From NCBI GenBank assembly GCA_021786915.1, contig JAJYMP010000259.1:1-12458 (forward strand): 12,458 bases of DNA, read 5' to 3'. The notes beneath the pieces were generated by a model. That model searched no databases, was not told the DNA's origin, and saw only the letters and a program-made list of their open reading frames with translations. Shown here piece by piece: positions 1 to 7,827 of this stretch (position 1 is the first letter of the stretch; each line of letters begins with the position of its first letter). This stretch comes from Chloroflexota bacterium. Its GTDB lineage: Bacteria; Chloroflexota; Limnocylindria; Limnocylindrales; CSP1-4. A program made the position numbers and the translations under genes.

Positions 1-2
1 TG

Positions 3-323
3 ATCATCCGGGTCGGCGAGAACATCAGCTCGGTGGACGTGGAGAACGCGATCGCCGCGCATCCGGCCGTGCTCGAGGTGGCCGTCGTGGCCGCGCCCGA
101 CGAGCGGTTCGGCGAGGCGCCCGTCGCCCTCGTGGTGCTCAAGCCGGGCGCCAAGGCCACCGAGAAGGAGCTCAAGGCGCACTGCAAGGCGAGCCTCGCC
201 CGGTTCAAGGTCCCCCGCGAGTTCCACTTCCGCGAGTCGCTCCCCAAGGGCGGCACCGGGAAGATCCTCAAGGCCGAGCTGCGCGAGCCGTTCTGGGCGG
301 GCATGACCGAGCGGGTCCACTAG
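3..323 (+). CDS. Acyl-CoA synthetase (AMP-binding enzyme), C-terminal fragment
   Basis: This is the last 106 codons of an ANL-superfamily acyl-CoA ligase, an enzyme that activates a carboxylic acid with ATP to an acyl-adenylate and then transfers it to CoA. The gene starts outside the window; the frame is open from base 3 to the TAG at 321-323. Visible landmarks are the GENISSVDVE segment (the A8 hinge region, usually GGENISSVEVE), the APDERFGEAP stretch, the LARFKVP segment and the C-terminal LPKGGTGKILK motif, whose lysine in GKIL is the usual adenylation lysine. The second G of the usual GGEN is kept, but the first is V (VGEN). The tail REPFWAGMTERVH resembles medium/long-chain acyl-CoA synthetases. 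The substrate cannot be told from this fragment. An 11-bp hairpin spans the stop codon. Confidence 0.9.
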   Translation: MIRVGENISSVDVENAIAAHPAVLEVAVVAAPDERFGEAPVALVVLKPGAKATEKELKAHCKASLARFKVPREFHFRESLPKGGTGKILKAELREPFWAGMTERVH

Positions 324-334
324 CCGCTCGGTCA
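304..334 (+). terminator. Stem-loop spanning the acyl-CoA synthetase stop codon
   Basis: TGACCGAGCGG (304-314) is perfectly complementary to CCGCTCGGTCA (324-334), with a 9-nt loop that contains the TAG stop codon. The 11-bp GC-rich stem is the strongest hairpin near the gene end and may act as a terminator or 3' stabiliser. No T-run follows, so classical intrinsic termination is not assured. Confidence 0.45.
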
Positions 335-352
335 GCATCGGGACCCGCGCTC

Positions 353-370
353 CGACTCGGCGTGGAGTCG
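353..370 (+). other. Small hairpin in the udp leader
   Basis: CGACTC (353-358) and GAGTCG (365-370) form a 6-bp perfect stem with a 6-nt loop, 49 bases before the udp start. It may be part of the leader of udp or of the terminator region of the preceding gene. I see no recognisable riboswitch in the 324-419 gap. Confidence 0.25.
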
Positions 371-419
371 TGCGGCTGTCCGCGAATCGACCCCCTCGGG
401 TGTCAGCGAAGGAGTTGCG

Positions 420-1211
420 ATGCGCCAGTACCACCTCGCGATCGACGAGGGCGACGTCGCCCCGATCGTGCTCCTGCCCGGTGACCCCGGCCGCGTCCCG
501 GTCATCGCTGCGCGCTGGGACGAGGCGCGCCACGTGGCGACCAACCGGGAGTACGTGACCTTCACGGGCGTCTACCGCGGCACCCCGATCAGCTGCACCT
601 CAACCGGCATCGGCGCGCCGTCGACATCCATCGCCGTGGAGGAGCTGGCGCGTTGCGGGGCGCGGACGTTCCTGCGCGTCGGCACCGCGGGAACGTTCCT
701 CGACCACGTTCACAACGGCGACATGGCCATCTTCGACAGCGCCATGCGGCTCGACGGATCGTCGCGGCTGTACGCGCCGATCGAGTACCCGGCCGTCGCG
801 TCCCACGAGGTGGTCAGCGCGGCGATCGCGGCGGCCAAGGGCCTCGGCCTCCGCCACCACGTCGGCGTGACGCGGTCGGCGGACGCGTTCTACGCCGGGC
901 ATGCGGCGCCGGGCTCCTCGTACGGCGGGTACTGGCAGTCGTGGTGGCGCGACCAGTTCGACGACCTCGCGCGCCTGAACGTGGTCGCGGCCGAAATGGA
1001 GGCGAGCGTCATCTTCGTGCTCGCCCGCGTCTGGGGGCTGCGGGCCGGCGGCGTGGCCCTGATCCTCGACAACGCGCGCCACGTCTCGGGCGGGGCTGCG
1101 TTCGACCCGCAGACGCAGTTCGAGCACGGCGAGGCCGGGATCGAGCGGCTGGCAGACCTCGCCTGCGAGACGGCCCGGATCCTCCACGAGCGAGACCTGG
1201 CAGAGGCGTAG
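420..1211 (+). CDS. udp: Uridine phosphorylase
   Basis: This 263-aa protein matches the nucleoside phosphorylase family (PNP_UDP_1), closest to Escherichia coli Udp (253 aa). It would cleave uridine with phosphate to uracil and ribose-1-phosphate in pyrimidine salvage in the cytosol. Landmarks in order are YHLAI with the conserved H5, the phosphate-binding GDPGR (21-25), NREY with R43, STGIGAPSTSIAVEEL (61-76, nearly identical to E. coli), RVGTAG with R86 and T89 (phosphate/ribose site), and EMEAS (192-196, ribose-binding Met-Glu). The segment before EMEAS, around YGGYWQSWWRDQFDDL (158-173), differs from E. coli, where the uracil-recognising Gln and Arg lie, so base preference could be broader. 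The ATG at 420 is preceded by AAGGAG at 409-414. The gene is separate from the acyl-CoA synthetase and converges with the transporter operon. Confidence 0.9.
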   Translation: MRQYHLAIDEGDVAPIVLLPGDPGRVPVIAARWDEARHVATNREYVTFTGVYRGTPISCTSTGIGAPSTSIAVEELARCGARTFLRVGTAGTFLDHVHNGDMAIFDSAMRLDGSSRLYAPIEYPAVASHEVVSAAIAAAKGLGLRHHVGVTRSADAFYAGHAAPGSSYGGYWQSWWRDQFDDLARLNVVAAEMEASVIFVLARVWGLRAGGVALILDNARHVSGGAAFDPQTQFEHGEAGIERLADLACETARILHERDLAEA

Positions 1212-1228
1212 GACCAGCATGCCCGCCG

Positions 1229-1247
1229 CGGGATCCTGGGGATCCCG
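1229..1247 (+). terminator. Hairpin after udp
   Basis: CGGGATCC (1229-1236) pairs perfectly with GGATCCCG (1240-1247) around a 3-nt loop, beginning 17 nt after the udp stop. This is a terminator-like stem, but the downstream bases (tctgtgacg) are not a T-run. Confidence 0.45.
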
Positions 1248-1271
1248 TCTGTGACGTGACGCGGGAGCGCA

Positions 1272-1410
1272 AACCGCTCGGCGGCTGAGATCAGGCCCTG
1301 GGACGTCCCTCCGCTCGCCTGCCGGGTGACGGGGGACCATCGACGTGCCCGGCGACCCGCCCAGCGGCTGGCAGGGACCCGTGGCGCGCAACCTCACCCG
1401 CCGAGCGGTT
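1272..1410. repeat. 13-nt perfect inverted repeat in the convergent intergenic region
   Basis: AACCGCTCGGCGG (1272-1284) and CCGCCGAGCGGTT (1398-1410) are exact reverse complements separated by 113 nt. The enclosed stretch contains further self-complementary pieces, for example the palindrome GGGACGTCCC at 1300-1309 and GCCGGG/CCCGGC around 1322 and 1350. No ORF with a plausible start lies here. It may be a bidirectional terminator zone or a structured RNA. I recognise no known RNA family. Confidence 0.4.
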
Positions 1411-1423
1411 GGTTGGTGTGATC

Positions 1424-1453
1424 GGCTGGGGGTGCCCGGTGGGAGCGCCAGCC
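1424..1453 (-). terminator. Imperfect hairpin directly after the DUF1611 gene
   Basis: GGCTGG (1424-1429) pairs with CCAGCC (1448-1453), with an inner CCC/GGG pairing around 1435-1443. It sits against the stop codon of the last gene of the minus-strand operon. A T-run is lacking, so a terminator role is an inference from position. Confidence 0.35.
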
Positions 1454-2532
1454 TCAGGCCTCGGCGGGGTCCACCCAGGGCAGCGCCTCGACGGCCGCGC
1501 GGATCCGCGGCCACAGCCGCTCCGGCCCGAACCGGAACGGGTCGTCGCAGGGCAGCCCGGTCTGGGCCTCCGTGGCGGCGATCACCCGACGCGCCTCGTC
1601 CGGGTCAGCGATGAGCGATGTGTTGAGCGCCACCGCCACCACGCGCGACGGCGCGACGGCAGCGGCGAGCCGCTCATGGAGGTCGATGAGCGTGGGCAGC
1701 GGCGCCAGCGGGAACACCCGCTCGGGGACGTGCGTGAAGTCGTGGTCCTCGAGGCCGGGCTTGTGCACGAGCACCATCGCGTGGGGCGTGGCGCCGTGGA
1801 TCAGCCCGACGGTGACGGCGGAGTAGGCCGGGTGGTCGATCGACCCCTGCCCCTCGACGAACACCCAGTCGCCGCGCGCCTCGCCGTCCTCGACCAGCCA
1901 CTCGACGGTCCCGTTGAGGAAGTCGCTGATCAGCCGGTCAACGGCCACGCCCCAGCCCGCGATCATCATCCCGGTCTGGCCGGTGGGGACGAAGACGGCC
2001 GCATCGCCGCCCTCGCGCGCCGCGCGCACGAGCTCGAGCGAGACCGACATCTTGCCGACCGCGCAGTCCGAGCCCACCGCGAGGATCACGCGCCTGCCGG
2101 GCAGGTGGGCTCGGCCCACCGCGCAGTCGCGGCGCTCCGGCGGCCGCCGATAGTCGGTGATGGCCACGCCGGCCGAAGCCGCGGCGGCGGCGAGCTCGGG
2201 GTCGTCCCCGAGGAACGTGTGCAGCCCGGACCGGATCGACAGGCCCGCCCGGATCGCCGTCAGCAGCATCGCGCGCCAGGAGGGCGGCAGCGCCCCGCCG
2301 GTGGGCGAGATCCCGATGAGCAGGACGGTCGGCTCGAGGGCCAGCGCCTCCTCGAGCGTCGCAAGGATCGGCACCTCGTACGGCACCGCGATCCACTCGG
2401 ACACGCTCCGCCCGGCGTTCGCGCTGTCGATCAGCGCGACGACGTGGTCCGTGCCGTACCGGATGACGCCGAACGCGGTCTTGGCGTCGCCGAAGGTGAG
2501 CTGGCCGTCGGCCAGGATGACGATCCGCTCGG

Positions 2533-2536
<4 letters not shown>
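1454..2536 (-). CDS. DUF1611 P-loop protein, DgcN-like (putative D-glutamate N-acetyltransferase)
   Basis: A 360-aa DUF1611-family protein with an N-terminal Rossmann-like part (about 1-145) and a C-terminal P-loop NTPase-like domain. The Walker A variant [10 protein letters not shown] is at 155-164 and the conserved [10 protein letters not shown] at 228-237, both hallmarks of the family. A characterised member, DgcN of marine Pseudoalteromonas, is reported to N-acetylate D-glutamate, and the epimerase DgcA then converts the product to the L form. No dgcA is present here. The start is GTG at 2536; its GTGA overlaps the ATPase stop codon by 4 bp, implying translational coupling. The frame stays open upstream through the ATPase gene to about 3259, but that part is antiparallel-phase shadow sequence without family similarity. 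The operon context suggests its substrate is, or derives from, the imported amino acid. Family assignment is firm; the exact reaction is inferred. Confidence 0.85.
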
Positions 2537-3383
<847 letters not shown>

Positions 3384-3387
<4 letters not shown>

Positions 3388-4175
3388 CGGATGCCTCCCG
3401 CGTGCGGAGCGCCGCGGCTCATGCTGAGCGTGCGCGCCCAGAACCCCGGCTCGTCATCGTTGCGGCTCATGCCCGCGCCCAGCTTGCGCTCGATCCGAGA
3501 CTGGATCACGCCCCAGATCGTGGTCATGGCCAGGTAGTAGATCGAGATGCCCACCAGCGGCTCGAACGGCTTGAAGGTGCCGGCGTAGCGCATCTCGGCC
3601 ACCATCACCAGCTCGGTGACCGTGATCACCGATGCCAGCGACGTGGTCTTGAGCATGTTGTTGAACTCGTTGCCCAGCGGCGGGACGATCACCCGCATCG
3701 CCTGCGGCAGCACGATCCGCGACATCGTCTTGCGCGGCGTCATGCCCAGGCTCTTGGCGGCCTCGGCCTGCCCCGAGTCCACCGAGAGGATGCCCGCCCG
3801 GATGATCTCGCTCATGTAGGCGCCCTCGTTGACGCCGAGGGCGAGGGTGGCGGCCACGAAGGCGCCGCCGATGATTGTCGGCAGGCTGCCGTATGTGGTG
3901 GGGAACGGGTCGATGCCCCCGAGCAGGACCGGGACGCCGAAGTAGAGCAGCAGGATCTGCACGAGCACCGGCGTGCCGCGGAAGATCCAGACGTACACAG
4001 TGGCGATGCCGTGGACGACCGGGTTGCGGGACCGCCCCGCGAGGGCCGCCACGAGCCCGAGCGCGATGCCCAGGACCTGGGCCAGGATCGCCATCAGGAC
4101 CGTGGTGAGCAGGGCCGGCAGGATCACCGACCAGTTGGTCATGAACGAGATGAGTTCGGTCGTGTCGAACTGCAT
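3384..4175 (-). CDS. Polar amino acid ABC transporter, permease (HisM/GlnP family)
   Basis: A 263-aa inner-membrane permease. Hydrophobic segments lie at about 17-46, 57-88, 97-118, 180-195 and 206-226. The HisM-type FRGTPVLVQ motif is at 65-73, and the cytoplasmic EAA loop, which contacts the ATPase, is at about 135-159 ([11 protein letters not shown] then LPQA). A polar tail after residue 230 ([19 protein letters not shown]) is somewhat longer than usual. Only one permease gene is present, so it probably forms a homodimer, as in GlnP-type systems. The ATG is preceded by TGGAG about 7 nt upstream. The gene lies 69 bp downstream of the binding-protein gene and overlaps the ATPase gene by 4 bp. 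Confidence 0.95.
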
Positions 4176-4203
4176 GCCGCGGCTCCAGGGGGGAGGATCG
4201 GGA

Positions 4204-4235
4204 GGGGCGGGCGGACGCCGGCGGGCGCCCGCCCC
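4204..4235 (-). terminator. Intercistronic GC stem-loop between binding-protein and permease genes
   Basis: GGGGCGGGCG (4204-4213) and CGCCCGCCCC (4226-4235) form a perfect 10-bp, all-GC stem with a 12-nt loop, starting about 9 nt after the binding-protein stop on the minus strand. No T-run follows. By analogy with other ABC import operons it may be an attenuator or an mRNA 3'-end stabiliser that lets the binding protein be made in excess over the membrane parts. Confidence 0.5.
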
Positions 4236-4244
4236 GAGGCTACG

Positions 4245-5213
4245 CTACTTGAGCATCACCACGGCGTCGGTCATGCCCCACTTCGCCACGATCTGCGCCA
4301 GCGAGCCATCGGCGTACATCTGGTCGATGACCGCCTGGACCGCCGCCTTCATGCCCGTGTCGTCCTTGCGCATCGCGATGCCGATGGGCGCGGGCGCGAT
4401 GGGCTGGCCGCCGATCTCGTACTTGCCGGCGTTGGCGGGCAGGCTGTTGTAGTAGGCGACGACGGGCGAGTCGGTCGAGTACGCGTCCACGCGGCCGAGG
4501 GCCAGCTGCTGGAACGCGTTGGTGTCCTGGGTGAAGACCTGGATGTTGATCGGCGCCTTGCCCGCGGCCTTGAGCGTGGCGTTCTCTGCGTTGAGGGCGT
4601 CCAGGTTGGTCGTGCCCTGCTGGACGGCCACGCTCTTGCCCGAGAGGTCCGCGAGCGTGTGGATCCCCTTGGGGTTGCCCTTGGGGACGAGCAGGCCCTG
4701 GCCGACCTTGAGGTAGTCCACGAAGTCGACCTGCTTCTCGCGGTCGGCGGTGTCGTTCATGCCCGAGATGATCAGGTCGCACTTCTTGGCGTTGAGCGAC
4801 AGGATGATCGAGTCGAACGTGGTGTTGTCCACCTGGTTCGTGACACCCCAGACCTGCGCGATGTGCGCGGCGATGTCGATGTCCGAGCCCTGGGCGGTCT
4901 TGCCGTCGGCGGCGTAGAACTCCTCGGGCGCGTAGCTGATGTCCGAGCACCAGACCAGCTTGCCGGCCGTCTTGATGCGGTCCGGGGCCACGGCCGCGGC
5001 TGCGGACGGGGACGCGGCGGCCGACTGGGAGGGAGCGGCGCTGGTCGAGGCGACGGCGGACGGGGACGCGGCCGCAGACGCCGACGGGGCGGCACTCGGC
5101 GACGCGGCGACGCTGGCCGGCGCGGAGGTCGCGGCCGAGCCGCCGGAGCAGGCACCGGCGAACAGGGCGACGGCGCTGGCCAGAGCCAGCGCACGGGTCG
5201 AGGTCAAGCGCAT
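4245..5213 (-). CDS. Amino acid ABC transporter, substrate-binding lipoprotein (SBP family 3)
   Basis: A 322-aa exported solute-binding protein. It has a signal peptide of about 21 residues with the lipobox FAGAC, Cys22 being the predicted lipidated residue. A low-complexity Ala/Ser/Pro linker (about 23-77) follows, then a family-3 binding domain (about 79-320). Recognisable parts are the opening KTAGKLVWCSDISYAPEEF, GSDIDIAAHIA, GMNDTADREKQVDF and VAVQQGTTN. By comparison with HisJ, Arg158 and Asp248 are likely to hold the ligand carboxylate and amino groups. The ligand is not identifiable. The ATG at 5213 has a perfect AGGAGG (5220-5225) six bases upstream. It is the first gene of the operon, and the long linker suggests tethering above a thick or monoderm-type envelope. 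Confidence 0.93.
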   Translation of the reverse strand: MRLTSTRALALASAVALFAGACSGGSAATSAPASVAASPSAAPSASAAASPSAVASTSAAPSQSAAASPSAAAAVAPDRIKTAGKLVWCSDISYAPEEFYAADGKTAQGSDIDIAAHIAQVWGVTNQVDNTTFDSIILSLNAKKCDLIISGMNDTADREKQVDFVDYLKVGQGLLVPKGNPKGIHTLADLSGKSVAVQQGTTNLDALNAENATLKAAGKAPINIQVFTQDTNAFQQLALGRVDAYSTDSPVVAYYNSLPANAGKYEIGGQPIAPAPIGIAMRKDDTGMKAAVQAVIDQMYADGSLAQIVAKWGMTDAVVMLK

Positions 5214-5322
5214 CTATTGCCTCCTGGGGCCCGCCCGGGCGTTGGGACGGGCCGACGTGTTTGGAACGCCGCAGCGTACACCCGAAGCCGCGCTGGATTC
5301 GGGGCGATGCGGTTGCGGGGAG

Positions 5323-5842
5323 GTGCCGCGGCGCGGAATTCGCAGTCTGCGCCCCGTTTCGTGGGCATCGACCGCCGCGGCCCTGGGCCTCGCGCCGCTC
5401 CCCGTCGCCGAGCAGCTGCGCAGGATTCGCCTCGAGCTGGAGGCCGGCCTGGCCCAGCGGCGGCGGCGATCCATCGAGGAACCCGTCACTCGCGTCCCCG
5501 TCCACGAGCTGGGGCCGGGCCCGGTGGACCTCGGCAGGGCCGTCTACTTCGGCGCCACGTCGGTCCTGACGCTCGAGTGCGGCATCGTCCTTCCCGTCGG
5601 CGGCATCGCCCGTCCCGTCTGCGCCGCTGCGGCGCTGACGGGACTCGGCGTGGTGGCGCTCGTGGTGACGTTCCTGTTCTGGCTGTTCGGGTCCTACGGG
5701 CGGCGCGAGGTGGCGGTCGTGACGCTCCAGGCCAAGGCTGGAACGCCGCCGTCGGCGGTCGTGCCAGGCGACCGCCGGTCGACCCGCCGAGGCCGCGGGC
5801 GGCGCGCGAGAGGTCGAGACCGCCAGGCCGGATCGCACGTAG
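5323..5842 (+). CDS. Coding-like reading frame for a small membrane protein; boundaries uncertain, probably frameshifted
   Basis: I do not recognise this protein. From about 5370 to 5760 the frame starting at 5323 shows strong G/C-ending codon use and reads as credible protein: a charged stretch (AEQLRRIRLELEAGLAQRRRR), a middle part (DLGRAVYFGATSVLTLECG) and a strongly hydrophobic segment (CAAAALTGLGVVALVVTFLF) ending in WLFGSYGRRE, suggesting one or two membrane helices. There is no ATG in the frame; GTG 5323 and GTG 5524 are possible starts without good ribosome-binding sites. After about 5765 this frame turns Arg-rich and shadow-like and stays open to 6057, inside the next gene. The +1 frame instead looks coding and stops at 5842 (TAG). 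A single-base frameshift around 5723-5770 would unite them. It could be a decaying gene or carry a sequencing error. Confidence 0.35.
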
Positions 5843-5895
5843 GCGGCGGCCACCGCGAACGCTCTCGCCCCGCTCCCGGCGAACGGCGGATCGCC

Positions 5896-5917
5896 TACCC
5901 TTGGGGGAGGCAGGAGG
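5896..5917 (+). promoter_or_regulatory. Possible -10 element and strong Shine-Dalgarno before the sugar cluster
   Basis: TACCCT (5896-5901) fits the TANNNT pattern of a -10 box, and AGGAGG (5912-5917) is a perfect Shine-Dalgarno. The latter is 10 nt before ATG 5928 but about 70 nt before the isomerase start, so it serves the small leader ORF rather than the isomerase directly. I see no convincing -35 element. Confidence 0.3.
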
Positions 5918-5927
5918 TCTTGGACGC

Positions 5928-5996
5928 ATGCCCAGTTCCGTGCACCAGAGCCTGCGCGGGCAGCGGGCCCGCGCTGCGTGCCCCGCATGCCGCTGA
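5928..5996 (+). CDS. Possible 22-codon leader ORF overlapping the isomerase start
   Basis: ATG 5928 opens a 22-aa frame (MPSSVHQSLRGQ, then RARAACPACR) that ends with TGA at 5994-5996, ten bases into the isomerase gene. It has the only strong Shine-Dalgarno of the region (AGGAGG, 5912-5917). The isomerase ATG at 5987 lacks one, so translation of the isomerase may depend on ribosomes terminating here. The peptide shows no family resemblance. Whether it is translated is unproven. Confidence 0.3.
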   Translation: MPSSVHQSLRGQRARAACPACR

Positions 5997-7210
5997 CCGT
6001 CCCCGGGGATTGCGAGTGGCGCGCGGCGGAGCGCGCCCGGCTCATCGGGTTCGCTGAGCGGTCGCTGCTGCCGCCGGGCGGGTTCGCCTGGCTTGACGAC
6101 TTCGGCAGGCCCGACGCCTCGCAGCCCCTGCACCTGTGGATCAACGCCCGGATGACGCACATCTTCGGGCTGGAGGCGATCCACGCCGGCTCGGAGCGGG
6201 CGTGGTCCGTTGCCGCCCACGGGATCGGCGCGCTCACGCACCTGTTCGAGGACCGGAGCAACGGCGGCTGGTTCGAGGCTGTCGCGGCGGACGGCACCCC
6301 GGTCGACCCCAGCAAGGCCGCTTACGGACACGCGTTCGTCGTCCTCGCCGCCGCGACCGGCACCGCGGCCGGGATCCCCGGCGCGAGGCACCTGCTCGAT
6401 GGCGCGCTGGACGTTGTGCGGCGCCGGTTCTGGGAGCCGGCGACGGGCACCGTGCGCGAGCGGTACCTCGGCGCCGACTGGACGGGCGAGGAGCCCTACC
6501 GAGGCGCGAACGCGAACATGCACACCGTGGAGGCGCTGCTCACGGCGGCCGCGGCGCTGGCTGACCCGTCGCTCGCGGGCGACGCCCTGCGGATCGCGGA
6601 GCGGGTGGTGGACGGGCCGGCGCGGCAGGCGGGCTGGCGCGTCGTGGAGCACTTCGACCGAGACTGGCGGCCCCTGCCGGAGTTCGGCGCCGACAACCCG
6701 GGCGACCACTTCCGGCCGTACGGCCTGACCATCGGCCACTGGCTCGAGTGGTCGCGCCTCTTGCTCTCGCTCGAGGCGGCGCTGGACGCGCCGCCCCCCT
6801 GGCTGGCCGAGGGGGCGGCCGCCCTGTTCCACAACGGCTACCGGCTCGGCTGGCCGGACCCGGGCTCGATCGGTTGCCCCTACACGGTGGGCTGGGACAG
6901 CCGCCCGGTCGTCGAGGCGCGACTCTTCTGGGTCACCGCCGAGGGCGTCCTCGCCGCCGACGCGATGGGCAGGCGGATGGGCGGCGATCTTGAGCGCGCG
7001 GCGGTGTCGCGCCTGTGGGCGGAGGTCGACCGCTACTGGTGCGACCGTGAGCGCGGCGCGTGGCACTCGGAGCTGGCCCCCGACGGAACGCCAGCGTCGA
7101 CGGTCTGGTCCGGCAAGCCCGACGCCTACCACGCCTACCAGGCGTGCCTGTTCCCCGACCTGCCGGTCGGGCTGGGGCTTCGTCGACGCCATCCCGACCC
7201 ACTTCTCTGA
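5987..7210 (+). CDS. AGE-family aldose-ketose isomerase (YihS-like)
   Basis: A 407-aa (alpha/alpha)6-barrel enzyme of the N-acylglucosamine 2-epimerase family, closely resembling E. coli YihS. YihS interconverts sulfoquinovose and sulfofructose, and also mannose, fructose and glucose. Key residues align almost number for number: W51 and R55 in LWINARM, H179 in ANANMH, R243 in HFRPYG, H251 and E254 in GHWLEW, and H382 in PDAYHAY. The E. coli KQDIYH motif (from memory) has Pro in place of Gln here (KPDAYH), which may matter for sulfonate recognition. No other sulfoglycolysis gene is visible, so a neutral-sugar isomerase is at least as likely. ATG 5987 was chosen because it gives the same distance to GGFAWL as in YihS; GTG 5978 is an alternative. 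It is the first enzyme of a cluster with a phosphorylase. Confidence 0.85.
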   Translation: MPLTVPGDCEWRAAERARLIGFAERSLLPPGGFAWLDDFGRPDASQPLHLWINARMTHIFGLEAIHAGSERAWSVAAHGIGALTHLFEDRSNGGWFEAVAADGTPVDPSKAAYGHAFVVLAAATGTAAGIPGARHLLDGALDVVRRRFWEPATGTVRERYLGADWTGEEPYRGANANMHTVEALLTAAAALADPSLAGDALRIAERVVDGPARQAGWRVVEHFDRDWRPLPEFGADNPGDHFRPYGLTIGHWLEWSRLLLSLEAALDAPPPWLAEGAAALFHNGYRLGWPDPGSIGCPYTVGWDSRPVVEARLFWVTAEGVLAADAMGRRMGGDLERAAVSRLWAEVDRYWCDRERGAWHSELAPDGTPASTVWSGKPDAYHAYQACLFPDLPVGLGLRRRHPDPLL

Positions 7211-7275
7211 GCGTGCCCAACTCAGCGCCGCCTGCTGCGTCTACGTCAACGGCGGGACGGGGTAACGTGGCGCGC

Positions 7276-7817
7276 ATGGGGGCACCTCTCCCGGATGCGG
7301 TCGACCTGCAGGACGCGGACACGAGCACGAACGCCGGCCGCCTGGTCGAGCGGTCGCTGTCCATGGGCGCCTGCGCGTCCCCGGCGGACGGCCTGGACGT
7401 GACCTTCAACGACCCGGCGATCCAGTCGGCCGAGATCCCGGCTGCCAACCGCATGGCCACCGCCCACGCGCTGGCGCGCCGCTACGCCGCCTGTGTGTCG
7501 GGCGTCGACGGGGCGGCGCCCCGGCTGGCCGAGGCATCCCCGACGGTGCGACGGTCCTGCGCTCCGCCGGTCGAGAGTTGTCAGGGCTGCCCGATGACGG
7601 CGCCCGCCGGGGCACGGGCTTCCAGCTGGCGTCGCCCCCGTACGCGCCGGTGCTTGGCCCCGGCAGCCTGGGCCACGCCGGGGCGGGCGGGCAGCTCGGG
7701 TTCGGCCACCGCGAGCGCAGGGTGGGCTTCGGCTGGCTGTCGAACCAGACGGGCGGGTACGGCGATGCCCGCGCCCGCGCGGTGACCGAGGCGCTGGACA
7801 GGGTGCTGCGTGGCTGA
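7276..7817 (+). pseudogene. Remnant of a beta-lactamase-family serine hydrolase, truncated and frameshifted
   Basis: Two frames together resemble the C-terminal half of class-C-beta-lactamase-like esterases. The first frame, from about ATG 7276 to 7550, gives LVERSLSMG, then FNDPAIQSAEIPAANRMATA and HALARRYAA with the characteristic EIPAAN motif. The second frame (about 7545-7817) gives LSGLPDDGARRGTGFQLAS and then GSLGHAGAGGQLGFGHRE, followed by VGFGWLSNQTGGYGD, the usual GHxGAGG and N-G-G ending. The switch between frames falls around 7520-7560. The N-terminal half with the catalytic Ser-x-x-Lys is absent; the isomerase gene ends immediately upstream at 7210. A functional hydrolase is therefore unlikely. 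The 3' end overlaps the alternative GTG start of the phosphorylase (7810), suggesting the intact ancestor was translationally coupled to it. Confidence 0.65.
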
Positions 7818-7827
7818 CCGGGGCCGC

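Noticed and set aside
324..419. Possible tRNA or riboswitch in the gap before udp
   Set aside because: No cloverleaf, no conserved TTCGA T-loop in the right context and no known riboswitch core; only a short hairpin.
4984..5148. Repetitive GC-rich tract as a tandem repeat or CRISPR-like element
   Set aside because: It encodes the Ser/Ala/Pro linker of the binding lipoprotein; the repetition is low-complexity coding sequence without constant repeat and spacer units.
3402..5996. 864-codon open frame on the + strand
   Set aside because: It is His/Arg/Asp-rich sequence antisense to well-supported permease and binding-protein genes, typical of high-GC shadow frames.
5486..7192. Long minus-strand frame (568 codons) opposite the isomerase
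   Set aside because: The opposite strand encodes a clear YihS-family protein, and the antisense translation has no domain resemblance.
5987..7210. Firm assignment as sulfoquinovose isomerase in a sulfoglycolysis cluster
   Set aside because: No sulfoquinovosidase, kinase, aldolase/transaldolase or sulfonate transporter is present, and one motif residue differs from E. coli YihS.
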